Shown in pieces: positions 45,434-54,495 of a DNA stretch of 64,000 bases. The translations under genes and the position numbers were made by a program. Below the pieces are notes generated by a model. That model worked only from the letters and a program-made list of their open reading frames with translations, was not told the DNA's origin and did not search any database. Where the stretch lies: NCBI GenBank assembly GCA_051880475.1, contig JBJEOA010000010.1, positions 62,001-126,000 of the forward strand. Reading direction: 5' to 3'. Origin of the DNA: JAUUSJ01 sp051880475 (GTDB lineage: Bacteria > Bacillota > Clostridia > Lachnospirales > Lachnospiraceae). Each line of letters begins with the position of its first letter. The stretch's first letter is position 1.

Positions 45434-46357
45434 ATGATTAACGAATTAGTAAGCAAAATTAAAAAAATGGAAGCACCTATTGTAGTTGGACTTGACCCAA
45501 TGTTAAACTATGTGCCAGAGTATATAAAAGAGGCTGCTTTTAAGGAGTATGGACAAACTCTAAAAGGAGCAGGAGAGGCAATTTGGCAGTACAATAAAGG
45601 TATTATTGATCAGATTTATGATTTAGTTCCAGCTGTAAAACCTCAGATTGCAATGTATGAGCAATTTGGTATTGAGGGACTTTTAGCATTTCAAAAAACT
45701 TGTGACTATGCAAAGGAAAAAGGACTAGTCATTATCGGAGATATCAAAAGAGGGGATATTGGATCTACATCTGCTGCCTACGCAGTTGGACATGTGGGAC
45801 ATGTACAAGTTGGAGAGAATAAGTTCCAAAGTTTTAATGAGGATTTTGTCACAGTAAATCCATATCTTGGAAGTGACGGAGTAAAGCCTTTTATTGATGT
45901 TTGTAAAGAGGAGAAAAAAGGAATTTTTGTTCTTGTTAAAACTTCTAATCCGTCAAGTGGTGAATTCCAAGACCAAGAGGTGAATGGAACACCAATTTAT
46001 GAGATGGTTGCAAGAAAAGTTGATGAATGGGGAAAAGACCATATGGGAGATGACTATAGCTATGTAGGAGCAGTAGTAGGAGCAACTTATCCAAAGATGG
46101 GTGAAATTTTAAGAAAAGTTATGCCAAAGAGTTATATTTTAGTGCCAGGATATGGAGCTCAAGGAGGACAGGCAAAAGATTTAGCACCATTTTTCAATGA
46201 AGATGGACTGGGAGCAATTGTAAATTCTTCGAGAGGAATTATTGCGGCTTACAAACAGGAAAAATATAGAAAATTTGGCGAGCAAGGATATGCAGAGGCT
46301 TCTAGAGCAGCTGTATTAGATATGAAAGAAGATTTAAAAATTGCTTGGGTGAAATAA
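45434..46357 (+). CDS. pyrF: Orotidine 5'-phosphate decarboxylase (type 2)
   Basis: Last step to UMP. 307 residues, the longer type 2 form. Motifs: VVGLDPMLNYVPEYI, the catalytic DIKRGDIGSTSAAYA with the lysine between aspartates, and the phosphate-binding VPGYGAQGGQ and VNSSRGI. GGAGGAAA ribosome binding site. About 110 bases after pyrC with no promoter or terminator seen. Confidence 0.96.
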   Translation: MINELVSKIKKMEAPIVVGLDPMLNYVPEYIKEAAFKEYGQTLKGAGEAIWQYNKGIIDQIYDLVPAVKPQIAMYEQFGIEGLLAFQKTCDYAKEKGLVIIGDIKRGDIGSTSAAYAVGHVGHVQVGENKFQSFNEDFVTVNPYLGSDGVKPFIDVCKEEKKGIFVLVKTSNPSSGEFQDQEVNGTPIYEMVARKVDEWGKDHMGDDYSYVGAVVGATYPKMGEILRKVMPKSYILVPGYGAQGGQAKDLAPFFNEDGLGAIVNSSRGIIAAYKQEKYRKFGEQGYAEASRAAVLDMKEDLKIAWVK

Positions 46358-46377
46358 AACAGAAAGGAAGAATCTAT

Positions 46378-47142
46378 ATGGGACGAAAAAAAGAACGTGC
46401 CATTGTGCAAAAACAAACAAAAATTGGCACAGGAATTTATGACCTTTGGATTGAGACAGAGGTTTCTAAAAAGGCAGTTCCTGGTCAGTTTATCTCTATT
46501 TATACGAAGGATGCCTCGAAGCTTTTGCCAAGACCAATCAGCATTTGTGAGATAGAGCCAAATAAAAATCGTCTGCGAGTTGTATATCGAATTGCAGGTG
46601 AGGGAACAAAACAGTTTTCAAAACTTCAAGCAGGAGACGAAATTGAAATTTTGGGACCTCTTGGAAATGGATTTACAAAAAGAGAAAAGAAAGCTATTTT
46701 AATCGGCGGAGGAATTGGAATTCCTCCTATGTTAGAGCTCGCAAAGCAATTAGATGTGAAAAAGAATATTGTTTTAGGATATCGAGATGAAATTTTCTTG
46801 AACAAAGAGTTTGAGCCTTATGGTGATGTTTTCTTAGCAAGTGAGGACGGAGCACATGGAACGAAGGGAACTGTTCTTGACGCAATCAGGGAATGTGCAA
46901 TTACAGGAGATGTTATTTATGCTTGTGGACCGACACCGATGCTTCGTGCAATACAGGCGTACGCTTTAGAGAATCATATCGAGGCACAGTTATCTCTGGA
47001 AGAAAAAATGGCGTGTGGAGTTGGAGCATGTTTAGCATGTGTATGTAAGTCAAGAGAAATAGATTCTCATAGCCATGTGCATAATAAGAGAGTTTGTAAA
47101 GATGGTCCGGTATTCGACGCAAGGGAGGTAGATTTCTCATGA
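46378..47142 (+). CDS. pyrK: Dihydroorotate dehydrogenase electron transfer subunit
   Basis: FAD/2Fe-2S subunit that passes electrons from PyrD to NAD. 254 residues. FAD motif LLPRPISICEIE, NAD motif AILIGGGIGIPPMLELA and YACGPTPMLRAI, and the iron-sulphur ligands CGVGACLACVC near the end with a fourth cysteine in KRVCKDGPVFDA. The frame opens at 46345 inside pyrF, but ATG 46378 has AAAGGAAG and a normal N-terminus. Four-base overlap with pyrD means coupled synthesis of the two subunits. Confidence 0.95.
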   Translation: MGRKKERAIVQKQTKIGTGIYDLWIETEVSKKAVPGQFISIYTKDASKLLPRPISICEIEPNKNRLRVVYRIAGEGTKQFSKLQAGDEIEILGPLGNGFTKREKKAILIGGGIGIPPMLELAKQLDVKKNIVLGYRDEIFLNKEFEPYGDVFLASEDGAHGTKGTVLDAIRECAITGDVIYACGPTPMLRAIQAYALENHIEAQLSLEEKMACGVGACLACVCKSREIDSHSHVHNKRVCKDGPVFDAREVDFS

Positions 47143-48038
47143 AGTTAGAAGTAAATATTGCAGGAGTTACCTTGAAAAATCCAATTACAACGGCGTCAGG
47201 AACATTTGGTTCTGGTATGGAGTATAGTGAGTTTGTTGATTTATCAAAACTTGGCGCAGTAACAACAAAAGGTGTGGCAAATATTCCATGGCCAGGCAAT
47301 CCGACTCCTCGAATTGCGGAGACTTATGGTGGCATGATGAATGCGATTGGTCTTCAAAATCCAGGCATTGATGTTTTTATAGAGAGAGATTTGCCATATC
47401 TTAGAGAGCAAAATGCATCTATTATTGTAAATGTATGTGGAAAATCAGAGAGAGATTATGTCGAGGTTGTAGAAAGACTTGCGGACGAAGATGTGGATTT
47501 ATTAGAAATTAATGTTTCCTGCCCAAATGTAAAAGAAGGTGGAATTGCATTTGGACAAGACCCAAAGGCGTTAGCTCAAATTACAAAGGCGGTAAAGGCA
47601 AAGGCAAAACAGCCTATTATTATGAAGCTTAGCCCAAATGTGACAAGTATTTCAGAGATGGCAAAGGCCGCTGAGGCAGCAGGAAGTGATGCAATTTCTC
47701 TTATTAATACTTTAACGGGAATGAAAATTGATATTCATAGGAGAGCATTTGCAGTCGCAAATAAGACAGGCGGTGTGTCAGGACCAGCGATTAAGCCGAT
47801 TGCCCTTCGTATGGTTTATGAAGCTGCCCATGCTGTAAATCTTCCAGTTATTGGAATGGGTGGAATTATGACAGCTGAGGATGCAATTGAGTTTTTAATG
47901 GCAGGAGCTTCTATGGTGGCTGTCGGAACAGCGAATTTCCATAATCCTCATGTGACAATGGAGATTTTAGAAGGAATAAAATCTTATATGGAACAATATA
48001 AGATTGAAAATATTTATGATATGATAAAAATATTATAA
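47139..48038 (+). CDS. pyrD: Dihydroorotate dehydrogenase, catalytic subunit (class 1B)
   Basis: Oxidises dihydroorotate to orotate with FMN. 299 residues. Motifs: NPITTASGTFGSGMEYS, TTKGVANIPWPGNPTPRI, the catalytic-cysteine loop EINVSCPNVKEGG, and FMN phosphate binding GMGGIMTAEDAIEFLMAGA. Class 1B is inferred from the adjacent pyrK. Start overlaps pyrK (ATGA). Confidence 0.97.
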   Translation: MKLEVNIAGVTLKNPITTASGTFGSGMEYSEFVDLSKLGAVTTKGVANIPWPGNPTPRIAETYGGMMNAIGLQNPGIDVFIERDLPYLREQNASIIVNVCGKSERDYVEVVERLADEDVDLLEINVSCPNVKEGGIAFGQDPKALAQITKAVKAKAKQPIIMKLSPNVTSISEMAKAAEAAGSDAISLINTLTGMKIDIHRRAFAVANKTGGVSGPAIKPIALRMVYEAAHAVNLPVIGMGGIMTAEDAIEFLMAGASMVAVGTANFHNPHVTMEILEGIKSYMEQYKIENIYDMIKIL

Positions 48039-48049
48039 ACATGAAAGTT

Positions 48050-48081
48050 CACCTCGAAAATATTGAATATATTTCGAGGTG
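48050..48081 (+). other. Hairpin between pyrD and pyrE
   Basis: CACCTCGAAA... pairs with ...TTTCGAGGTG (12-13 bp with one bulge). No T tract follows, so it is probably a mRNA processing or stability element. Confidence 0.6.
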
Positions 48082-48128
48082 GATAATCATTAAGTATGAC
48101 TTTAGAGATAGAATAAAAGGAGAAAAAA

Positions 48129-48803
48129 ATGGAAGCATATAAGAAAGAATTTATTGAATTTATGATTGACTGTCAGGTATTAAAATTTGGAGATTTTGTG
48201 ACAAAGAGTGGAAGAAAGACACCGTTTTTTGTAAATACTGGATTTTATAGAACAGGTGCACAGCTTAGTAAACTTGGTTCTTACTATGCAAAAGCGATTC
48301 ACGATGTATTTGGACTAGATTTTGATGTATTATTTGGACCAGCTTATAAAGGAATTCCTTTAACAGTAGCTGCTACTATGGCGATTGCACAAGATTATGG
48401 AAAAGAGATTAAATATTGTTCTAATAGAAAAGAAGTAAAAGACCACGGAGATAAAGGAATTTTACTTGGAAGTCCGATAGCGGATAAAGATAAAGTTGTG
48501 ATTATTGAAGATGTAACAACAGCGGGAACATCGATTCAAGAGACACTTCCTATTATCAAGGCACAAGGAGATGTAGATGTTCTTGGTCTTGTTGTCTCTG
48601 TAGATAGAATGGAGAGAGGACAAGGCGAAAAGGGTGCCTTAGAGGAGATTTCTGAAAAATACGGTTTAAAGACAACAGCTATCGTGACAATGGCAGAAGT
48701 TGTAGAACATTTATATAATAAACCTTATAAGGGAAAAATAATTATTGATGATACATTAAAAGCAGCAATCGACGCATATTATGAGCAGTATGGTGTAAAA
48801 TAA
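48129..48803 (+). CDS. pyrE: Orotate phosphoribosyltransferase
   Basis: Orotate plus PRPP gives OMP. 224 residues. Motifs: KSGRKTPFFVNTG, FGPAYKGIPLT, KEVKDHGDKG and the PRPP site VVIIEDVTTAGTSIQE. It fits the larger pyrE form common in Clostridia. AAAGGAG ribosome binding site; 90 bases after pyrD across a hairpin. Confidence 0.97.
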   Translation: MEAYKKEFIEFMIDCQVLKFGDFVTKSGRKTPFFVNTGFYRTGAQLSKLGSYYAKAIHDVFGLDFDVLFGPAYKGIPLTVAATMAIAQDYGKEIKYCSNRKEVKDHGDKGILLGSPIADKDKVVIIEDVTTAGTSIQETLPIIKAQGDVDVLGLVVSVDRMERGQGEKGALEEISEKYGLKTTAIVTMAEVVEHLYNKPYKGKIIIDDTLKAAIDAYYEQYGVK

Positions 48804-48824
48804 TATGGGAAAGGCGGTTTTATA

Positions 48825-48983
48825 ATGCAAGATAGTGAAAAAATTTACAAGAGAATTGCGATTGTGGGTTCTTGCAGTATTGTGACAGGAATCATTATGA
48901 TAGTTGTAGGACTTAGTGTTGGCATTTTAAATATTGTGCAGGGTGGACTGCTTTTAAAGGGAAAATCAAAAATAATGTTTTAA
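48825..48983 (+). CDS. Small membrane protein after pyrE
   Basis: 52 residues: MQDSEKIYKRIAIVGSCSIV and then GIIMIVVGLSVGILNIVQGGL, ending in KSKIMF. One, perhaps two, membrane segments with a basic tail. AAAGGCGG stands about 9 bases before ATG, a good ribosome binding site, and codon use matches neighbours. The gene is 21 bases after pyrE, so probably part of the same transcript. I do not recognise the family. Confidence 0.65.
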   Translation: MQDSEKIYKRIAIVGSCSIVTGIIMIVVGLSVGILNIVQGGLLLKGKSKIMF

Positions 48984-49190
48984 GTAGAAAAAATACAAGA
49001 AATTATTATGTTTTTTATACGAAAAGTGAAGAAGGGGATTGAAATAAATAGTGAGGTTGTGTTAGAATAAAAAATCGTATAATACAATATAGTATTTTCG
49101 TATTATCAAAAATAAGTTATGAAATAGCATATAGAAGAGGCAAGTTTTGATTGTCTCTGGGAATTAATAGGGATATGGGAGAGAATTAAC

Positions 49191-49697
49191 ATGAAAAAGT
49201 CCACCAGATTAAAGATAAGCTGGTTTTGTTTCTTTGCTTTTATGGTGTATATTGTTGTATTATTCTACTTTGTATTTTTTAGCGAGCGATATGGCAGAAT
49301 TGAAGGATATGTAGAATATCAGTATAATTTAAAATTATTTAAAGAAATTGAAAGATTTATGGCAAATAAAGATAAGATGAGCTGGGAGGCATGGGGTACG
49401 AACTTACTTGGTAATGTTTTTATTTTTGTGCCAATTGGTATTTTAGTACCGATGTTTGTATCTAAAAAAATTAATACTATAAAATGTACCATTTTGTCAT
49501 TCTTTTGTAGTTTTGTGATTGAATCTACACAATTTATTTGTCGTTGCGGTGTGTTTGACGTAGATGACCTTTTCTTAAATACAGTTGGTGGTCTGGTTGG
49601 CTATCTTATTTTCAAGTTTGCAAGGCAGATTTATCGATGGTATTATAAGAGGTCATTGAAAAAACGAATGAATTTGCGTATGAACTCAAAAAGGTAG
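49191..49697 (+). CDS. VanZ-like family membrane protein
   Basis: 168 residues with four membrane helices. Family marks: a conserved NLLGNVFIFVPIGILVPMF, SFVIESTQFICRCGVFDVDDLFLNTVGGLVGYLIF (the glutamate-ser-x-gln and DVDDL.N..G pattern typical of VanZ-like proteins). The role is unknown; VanZ itself gives teicoplanin resistance but most relatives are not resistance genes. No van cluster is nearby. GGGAGAG-type ribosome binding site. A hairpin terminator lies just downstream. Confidence 0.85.
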   Translation: MKKSTRLKISWFCFFAFMVYIVVLFYFVFFSERYGRIEGYVEYQYNLKLFKEIERFMANKDKMSWEAWGTNLLGNVFIFVPIGILVPMFVSKKINTIKCTILSFFCSFVIESTQFICRCGVFDVDDLFLNTVGGLVGYLIFKFARQIYRWYYKRSLKKRMNLRMNSKR

Positions 49698-49740
49698 CGA
49701 AAAAATAAAGTAAATAAAAAGTGAATAGCGAAAAAGAAAA

Positions 49741-49774
49741 GATCCCATCTTTGTTTTAACAAAGATGGGCTTTC
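49741..49774 (+). terminator. Hairpin terminator between vanZ-like and M29-like genes
   Basis: Perfect 11-bp stem CCCATCTTTGT/ACAAAGATGGG (49744-49754 with 49759-49769) with a 4-base loop; a short CTTT follows. The T tract is weak, so it may be partial; the next start codon is only 30 bases away. Confidence 0.65.
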
Positions 49775-49798
49775 ATGTTGAAAAGGAGTGAAGGAGAA

Positions 49799-51853
49799 AT
49801 GACTGGCGAAAATATACTATTAGAGGAAAGATATCAGTTATCTGAAAATAGAGTGAGACAGATGAGAGGAGAGAGTGAGATAGATGCTCCTTTTTTATTC
49901 TATTTTCAAAAGACAAGCGAGTTCTTGTATGAGCTTTATAAACTATATGAAAAGATTCAGCAGGGATTTATGGATACTGCTCCGATAGAGGAATTACAAA
50001 ATCAGCAAAAGATTTTATATGGCGAGCTTGAGGGGGAAAATTATGAGTCAAGCTATGCAAACCCATCCTATGCCGTAAAAGTATTAGGAGAAGAGTTCGG
50101 TGGCATTTTAAGTTTTTTATATGCGGAGGCGAGAGCACAGATTGTATCTGTCTATGAACAAAAAAAAGAGGAATTTGTTATTTTTAATGAATTATTTCTA
50201 GAAATTTATCGCCTTTTTATCGATAAGGCTTCTTATAGAGAGGTAAAAGATGCTATTTACTGGCATATGAGTGATTATGCAGAGCTGACAGTCAAAGAGA
50301 GAGTGAGGGAAAATTTAGATCCAAAACTTGATTTTGCTACGAAGATTGTTATGGAATCTGATTTATCAGATCTTCGTTACCTATATCGATATGGAGAATA
50401 TATCGGAGAGAACGAAAGAAAGCTAGCAAATTATCTTAATAGTTTGCCACAAAAAACAATAGAAGATATGGCAAGAACGTATACGGATGGATATGCAAAG
50501 GGGTTTGAGGTAAAATCAGTAGATCTTCGCAAAAAATCAACGGTTACTCTTCGATACTCAGTGGGACAAGAGCGAATTGTAAGAGCGGCAATTAAGCAGT
50601 TTGAGCAGTGGGGACTTGAGCCTATTATTTATCGATATGCCCATAGTAGTATGCATAAAAATCCGAGAGGAAAAATCGGATATATAAGTACAAGTGCAAA
50701 TAAACAGTATGATTTTGATCATCAGGCAGACAATGCTTACTATATAGATAAAGCATTTATGCAGAGAAAGCTAGATATTTTGAGGCAAAGTTACGAAGAG
50801 CAAAAGGAACTTGCAGCAGGATTTGCAGGTCCAGCTTGTATTGAGGTATTTGGAGAAGTTCCATTTACTCCAGTAAAAAAAGCAGAGGCTGCCAATCTCA
50901 GTGAGGAACAAGAAAAGCTATTTGTATGGTATACAGAGCAATCTTCTAAAATTATGAATGAGTATATTAATCAGGAGGAGAGAAGTTTTACAATTATTGC
51001 TTATCCACTGCCTGAAATAGGAGAAAATTTTGAGGAAATTTTTGATGAGACGGTAAAAATTAATACTCTTGATCAAGAAAAATATAAAAAAATTCAGCAA
51101 TGCATGATTGATGTTCTCGACTTAGCTGATGTAGTAAAAATTAGAGGAAAGGGAGAGAATAAGACAGATTTAACTGTGAAAATGCAGGTACTTCTTCACC
51201 CTGAGAGAGAGACAAATTTTGAGAACTGTCTTGCAGATGTTAATATTCCAGTTGGTGAAGTTTTTACTTCTCCAAAGCTTGAGGGCACAAACGGAGTTTT
51301 ACATGTAACAGGAGTTTATTTAAATGAGCTTTACTATAAGGATTTAGAGATGACATTTGAAAACGGAATAGTAAAAAAATACACTTGCAAGAATTTTGAT
51401 AGCGAGGAAGAAAATAAACGCTATGTGAAGGAAAATGTATTATTCCATCATGAGACATTGCCTCTTGGAGAATTTGCAATTGGAACGAATACAACGGCCT
51501 ATAAAGTTGCAACACAGTATCAGATTTTTAATAAAATGCCAATTTTAATTGCAGAAAAGATGGGACCACATTTTGCAGTAGGAGACACTTGTTATAGCTA
51601 TTGTGAAGATATCGCTGTTTTTAATCCTGACGGAAAAGAGATTACGGCGAGGGATAATAGTTATACAATAAAGAGAAAAAATGGTGAGGAGCCACAATAT
51701 TTCCACTGCCATATGGATATCACCATTCCTTATAACGAGCTTGCCTCAATCGAGGTAGTGACAAGAACAGGAGAGGAAATTGCTATTATTCAAGATGGTC
51801 GATTTGTGCTTGAAGGAACACAGGAGCTAAACATTCCTTTGGACGAAATATAG
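49799..51853 (+). CDS. M29-type aminopeptidase-like protein with long N-terminal extension
   Basis: 684 residues. The C-terminal half (about 270-684) looks like aminopeptidase T (peptidase family M29). Candidate metal ligands: the glutamate in NIPVGEVFTSP (about residue 488), the glutamate in LPLGEFAIGTN, the histidine in GPHFAVGD (about 589) and the His-x-Asp in CHMDI near the end. The N-terminal 270 residues are helical and unlike usual M29 proteins (about 410 residues). There is no signal peptide, so it is likely cytoplasmic. Start chosen at 49799, with AAAGGAG and GGAG upstream; the earlier ATG at 49775 is inside the terminator-side region. Confidence 0.7.
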   Translation: MTGENILLEERYQLSENRVRQMRGESEIDAPFLFYFQKTSEFLYELYKLYEKIQQGFMDTAPIEELQNQQKILYGELEGENYESSYANPSYAVKVLGEEFGGILSFLYAEARAQIVSVYEQKKEEFVIFNELFLEIYRLFIDKASYREVKDAIYWHMSDYAELTVKERVRENLDPKLDFATKIVMESDLSDLRYLYRYGEYIGENERKLANYLNSLPQKTIEDMARTYTDGYAKGFEVKSVDLRKKSTVTLRYSVGQERIVRAAIKQFEQWGLEPIIYRYAHSSMHKNPRGKIGYISTSANKQYDFDHQADNAYYIDKAFMQRKLDILRQSYEEQKELAAGFAGPACIEVFGEVPFTPVKKAEAANLSEEQEKLFVWYTEQSSKIMNEYINQEERSFTIIAYPLPEIGENFEEIFDETVKINTLDQEKYKKIQQCMIDVLDLADVVKIRGKGENKTDLTVKMQVLLHPERETNFENCLADVNIPVGEVFTSPKLEGTNGVLHVTGVYLNELYYKDLEMTFENGIVKKYTCKNFDSEEENKRYVKENVLFHHETLPLGEFAIGTNTTAYKVATQYQIFNKMPILIAEKMGPHFAVGDTCYSYCEDIAVFNPDGKEITARDNSYTIKRKNGEEPQYFHCHMDITIPYNELASIEVVTRTGEEIAIIQDGRFVLEGTQELNIPLDEI

Positions 51854-52030
51854 AATTTTTTGCTTTTTAAAGAAAATCTACTGAGCAATTTTGATAGAAA
51901 AAATAAAGTTGTACAGAAATATAAGTGAAAAATAAAGAAAGAAAAATAAAAATAGAAGGTGAAAATATAAAAAACACCAAAAAATTTTAAAAATTTCTAA
52001 AAAAGCATAAAATTTTCAAAAAAATTTTAA

Positions 52031-52060
52031 TTGCAAAAAGCATAAAAATAAGCCTATAAT
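52031..52060 (+). promoter_or_regulatory. Sigma-A promoter of purE
   Basis: TTGCAA at 52031-52036, 18-base spacer, perfect TATAAT at 52055-52060, 30 bases before purE. The 180 bases upstream are very AT-rich and hold no gene. Confidence 0.7.
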
Positions 52061-52090
52061 TTGGACATAGACAATGAGGAGGAAAGAAGC

Positions 52091-52600
52091 ATGGCACAAG
52101 TAAGTATTGTTATGGGTAGCGATTCGGATTTACCTATTATGAAAAAAGCGGCAGAGATATTAGAAAAATTTGGAATTTCTTATGAGATGAGAATTATTTC
52201 TGCCCATAGAGAGCCAGATATCTTTGTAGAATATGCAAAGACTGCAAAAGACAGAGGAATTAAAGTAATTATTGCCGGAGCTGGAAAAGCAGCACATTTG
52301 CCAGGAATGTGTGCGGCAATTTTCCCACTTCCAGTTATCGGTATTCCTATGAAAACATCAGATCTTGGTGGAGTAGATTCTCTTTATTCTATCGTTCAGA
52401 TGCCATCAGGAATTCCAGTTGCAACAGTAGCAATTAACGGCGGTGCAAACGCTGGTATTTTGGCTGCAAAAATTTTATCTGTATCTGATGAGGCACTTCA
52501 GGAAAAATTAGCTGCCTATACAGAAGAGATGAAAAATCAGGTTGTAGAAAAAGATGCAAAATTAAATGCAAATGGTCCTCAGGGATATTTAGCAGACTAA
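52091..52600 (+). CDS. purE: N5-carboxyaminoimidazole ribonucleotide mutase (PurE class I)
   Basis: Purine-pathway mutase, 169 residues. Motifs: MGSDSDLPIMKKAAEIL, the catalytic SAHREPD and AGAGKAAHLPGM, and GGVDSLYSIVQMPSGIPVATVAINGGANAG. The frame opens at 52061 in the promoter -10 region, but GAGGAGGA precedes ATG 52091, so that start is right. purK is not adjacent, which leaves class I versus II assignment to sequence only. Confidence 0.95.
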   Translation: MAQVSIVMGSDSDLPIMKKAAEILEKFGISYEMRIISAHREPDIFVEYAKTAKDRGIKVIIAGAGKAAHLPGMCAAIFPLPVIGIPMKTSDLGGVDSLYSIVQMPSGIPVATVAINGGANAGILAAKILSVSDEALQEKLAAYTEEMKNQVVEKDAKLNANGPQGYLAD

Positions 52601-52601
52601 T

Positions 52602-52645
52602 AAAAAGGGAATAGAAAGTTTTTAAAACTTTTTATTCCCTTTTTA
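52602..52645 (+). terminator. Intrinsic terminator of purE
   Basis: AAAAAGGGAATA pairs TATTCCCTTTTT, with an AAGTTTT/AAAACTT extension inside, followed by a T run. Confidence 0.8.
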
Positions 52646-52676
52646 TCGACAAAAATAAAGAAAGCATATATTTTTC

Positions 52677-52705
52677 TTTACAAATCGAATTTCTAATGTT
52701 AGTAT
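52677..52705 (+). promoter_or_regulatory. Probable promoter of purM-purN-purD
   Basis: TTTACA at 52677-52682, 17-base spacer, TAGTAT at 52700-52705; leader of about 80 bases before purM. No purine riboswitch pattern seen. Confidence 0.55.
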
Positions 52706-52794
52706 GTGTTTGAAAGTAGATAAAAATAAAAAGCATTTTCAGTTGGGTTAGGAGAAAAACTGGAAATATATCGAAGATTCAGGAGGAAAGATAA

Positions 52795-53820
52795 ATGGAT
52801 TATAAAAAAGCTGGTGTAGATATTGAGGCTGGTTACAAATCAGTGGAGTTAATGAAGAAGCATGTACAGGCTACGATGAGACCAGAGGTACTCACAAACC
52901 TAGGTGGATTTTCAGGGGCATTCTCCATGAAGAAATTTAAAGATATGGAAAATCCAACATTAGTATCTGGAACAGACGGTGTAGGTACAAAATTAAAATT
53001 AGCGTTTATTATGGATAAGCATGACACAATCGGAATTGACTGTGTTGCTATGTGTGTAAATGATATCGCATGCGCAGGCGGAGAGCCTCTCTTTTTCTTA
53101 GACTATATTGCCTGTGGTAAAAACTTCCCAGAAAAGATTGCAACTATTGTAAGTGGTGTGGCAGAGGGATGTATTCAGTCTGAGGCTGCTTTAATTGGCG
53201 GAGAGACCGCAGAGATGCCAGGTTTTTATGAGGAAGATGAGTACGATTTAGCTGGATTTGCAGTGGGAGTTGTAGATGAGAAAGATTTAATTACTGGAAA
53301 AGATTTAAAGGCAGGAGATGTTTTGATTGGTATCGCATCCTCAGGCGTGCATAGCAATGGATACTCCCTCGTGCGTAAAGTATTCCCAATGGAAAAAGAG
53401 GCACTTATGACATACTATGACGAGCTTGGAATGACACTCGGTGAGGCACTTCTTACCCCAACAAAAATTTATGTAAAAGCTTTAAAATCTATCAAAAATG
53501 CTGGCGTGACAGTAAAAGCTTGCAGCCATATCACAGGCGGTGGATTTTATGAGAATATTCCTAGAATGTTAAAAGATGGAGTAAAAGCAGTTGTGAAAAA
53601 AGATAGCTATGAAGTACCAGCTATTTTCAAATTACTTGCAAAGACAGGCGATATTGCAGAAGAAATGATGTATAATACTTATAATATGGGTATCGGTATG
53701 ATGGTTGCAGTTGACGAAAAAGATGTGGATGCAACTTTAAAAGCTCTAAAAGATGCTGGAGAGACAGCTTATGTAGTAGGTCAGATTGAAGAGGGCGAAA
53801 AGGGAGTAGAATTATGCTAA
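52795..53820 (+). CDS. purM: Phosphoribosylaminoimidazole synthetase (AIR synthase)
   Basis: ATP-dependent ring closure of FGAM to AIR. 341 residues. Motifs: the N-terminal LVSGTDGVGTKLKLAF, IGIDCVAMCVNDI, GGETAEMPGFY, GIASSGVHSNGYSLVRKV and ITGGGFYENIPRM. CAGGAGGA ribosome binding site. Overlaps purN by 7 bases. Confidence 0.98.
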   Translation: MDYKKAGVDIEAGYKSVELMKKHVQATMRPEVLTNLGGFSGAFSMKKFKDMENPTLVSGTDGVGTKLKLAFIMDKHDTIGIDCVAMCVNDIACAGGEPLFFLDYIACGKNFPEKIATIVSGVAEGCIQSEAALIGGETAEMPGFYEEDEYDLAGFAVGVVDEKDLITGKDLKAGDVLIGIASSGVHSNGYSLVRKVFPMEKEALMTYYDELGMTLGEALLTPTKIYVKALKSIKNAGVTVKACSHITGGGFYENIPRMLKDGVKAVVKKDSYEVPAIFKLLAKTGDIAEEMMYNTYNMGIGMMVAVDEKDVDATLKALKDAGETAYVVGQIEEGEKGVELC

Positions 53821-54440
53821 AACTTGCAGTGCTTGTCTCAGGAGGTGGAACAAACCTTCAGGCGATTATTGATGCGATAGAGAGTGGTAAGATTACAAAT
53901 GCAAAAATTTCTGTTGTTATTAGTAATAATGCTAATGCCTATGCTCTAGAGCGTGCCAAAAATCACGGTATAGAGGCAGTAGCGATTACAAGAAAAGATT
54001 TTCCAGACAAAGCTAAATTTAATGAGGCGCTTTATGAAGCTCTTGTAACTCGAGAGGTAGACCTTGTCGTATTGGCAGGATGTCTCGTTGTCATTCCAGA
54101 GAAAATTATTGATACATTTGAAAATCGTATGATTAATATTCATCCTTCTCTTATACCAGCTTTTTGTGGAAAGGGATTTTATGGTCTCACTGTTCATGAG
54201 AAAGCACTTGAGAGAGGAGTAAAATATACAGGAGCCACTGTGCATTTTGTGGATAAGGGGACAGATACAGGTCCAATTATTATGCAAAAGCCGGTGGAAG
54301 TTTTGGAAAATGATACTCCAAAGGAGCTTCAGCTTCGTGTTATGGAGCAGGCAGAGTGGGTGATTTTGCCTCGTGTTATTGATCTTATTGCAAATGGGAA
54401 AATAACTGTAGTAGATGGCAAGGTTCATATTGCACAATAA
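53814..54440 (+). CDS. purN: Phosphoribosylglycinamide formyltransferase
   Basis: Transfers the formyl group of 10-formyl-THF (made by fhs/folD) to GAR. 208 residues. Motifs: VLVSGGGTNLQAIIDAI and the catalytic loop MINIHPSLIPAFCGKGFYGLTVHEKAL, then TGATVHFVDKGTDTGPIIMQ containing the catalytic aspartate. The start overlaps purM, so coupled translation. Confidence 0.97.
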   Translation: MLKLAVLVSGGGTNLQAIIDAIESGKITNAKISVVISNNANAYALERAKNHGIEAVAITRKDFPDKAKFNEALYEALVTREVDLVVLAGCLVVIPEKIIDTFENRMINIHPSLIPAFCGKGFYGLTVHEKALERGVKYTGATVHFVDKGTDTGPIIMQKPVEVLENDTPKELQLRVMEQAEWVILPRVIDLIANGKITVVDGKVHIAQ

Positions 54441-54495
54441 AAAATAAAAATAACCTCGTTTATTATAATAGACTAACGCATAGAAAGGAAAAAAG

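Noticed and set aside
53946..54437. 163-residue open frame on the minus strand inside purN
   Set aside because: Covers almost the whole of purN in antisense, Asn/Cys/His-rich shadow composition, no supporting start signal.
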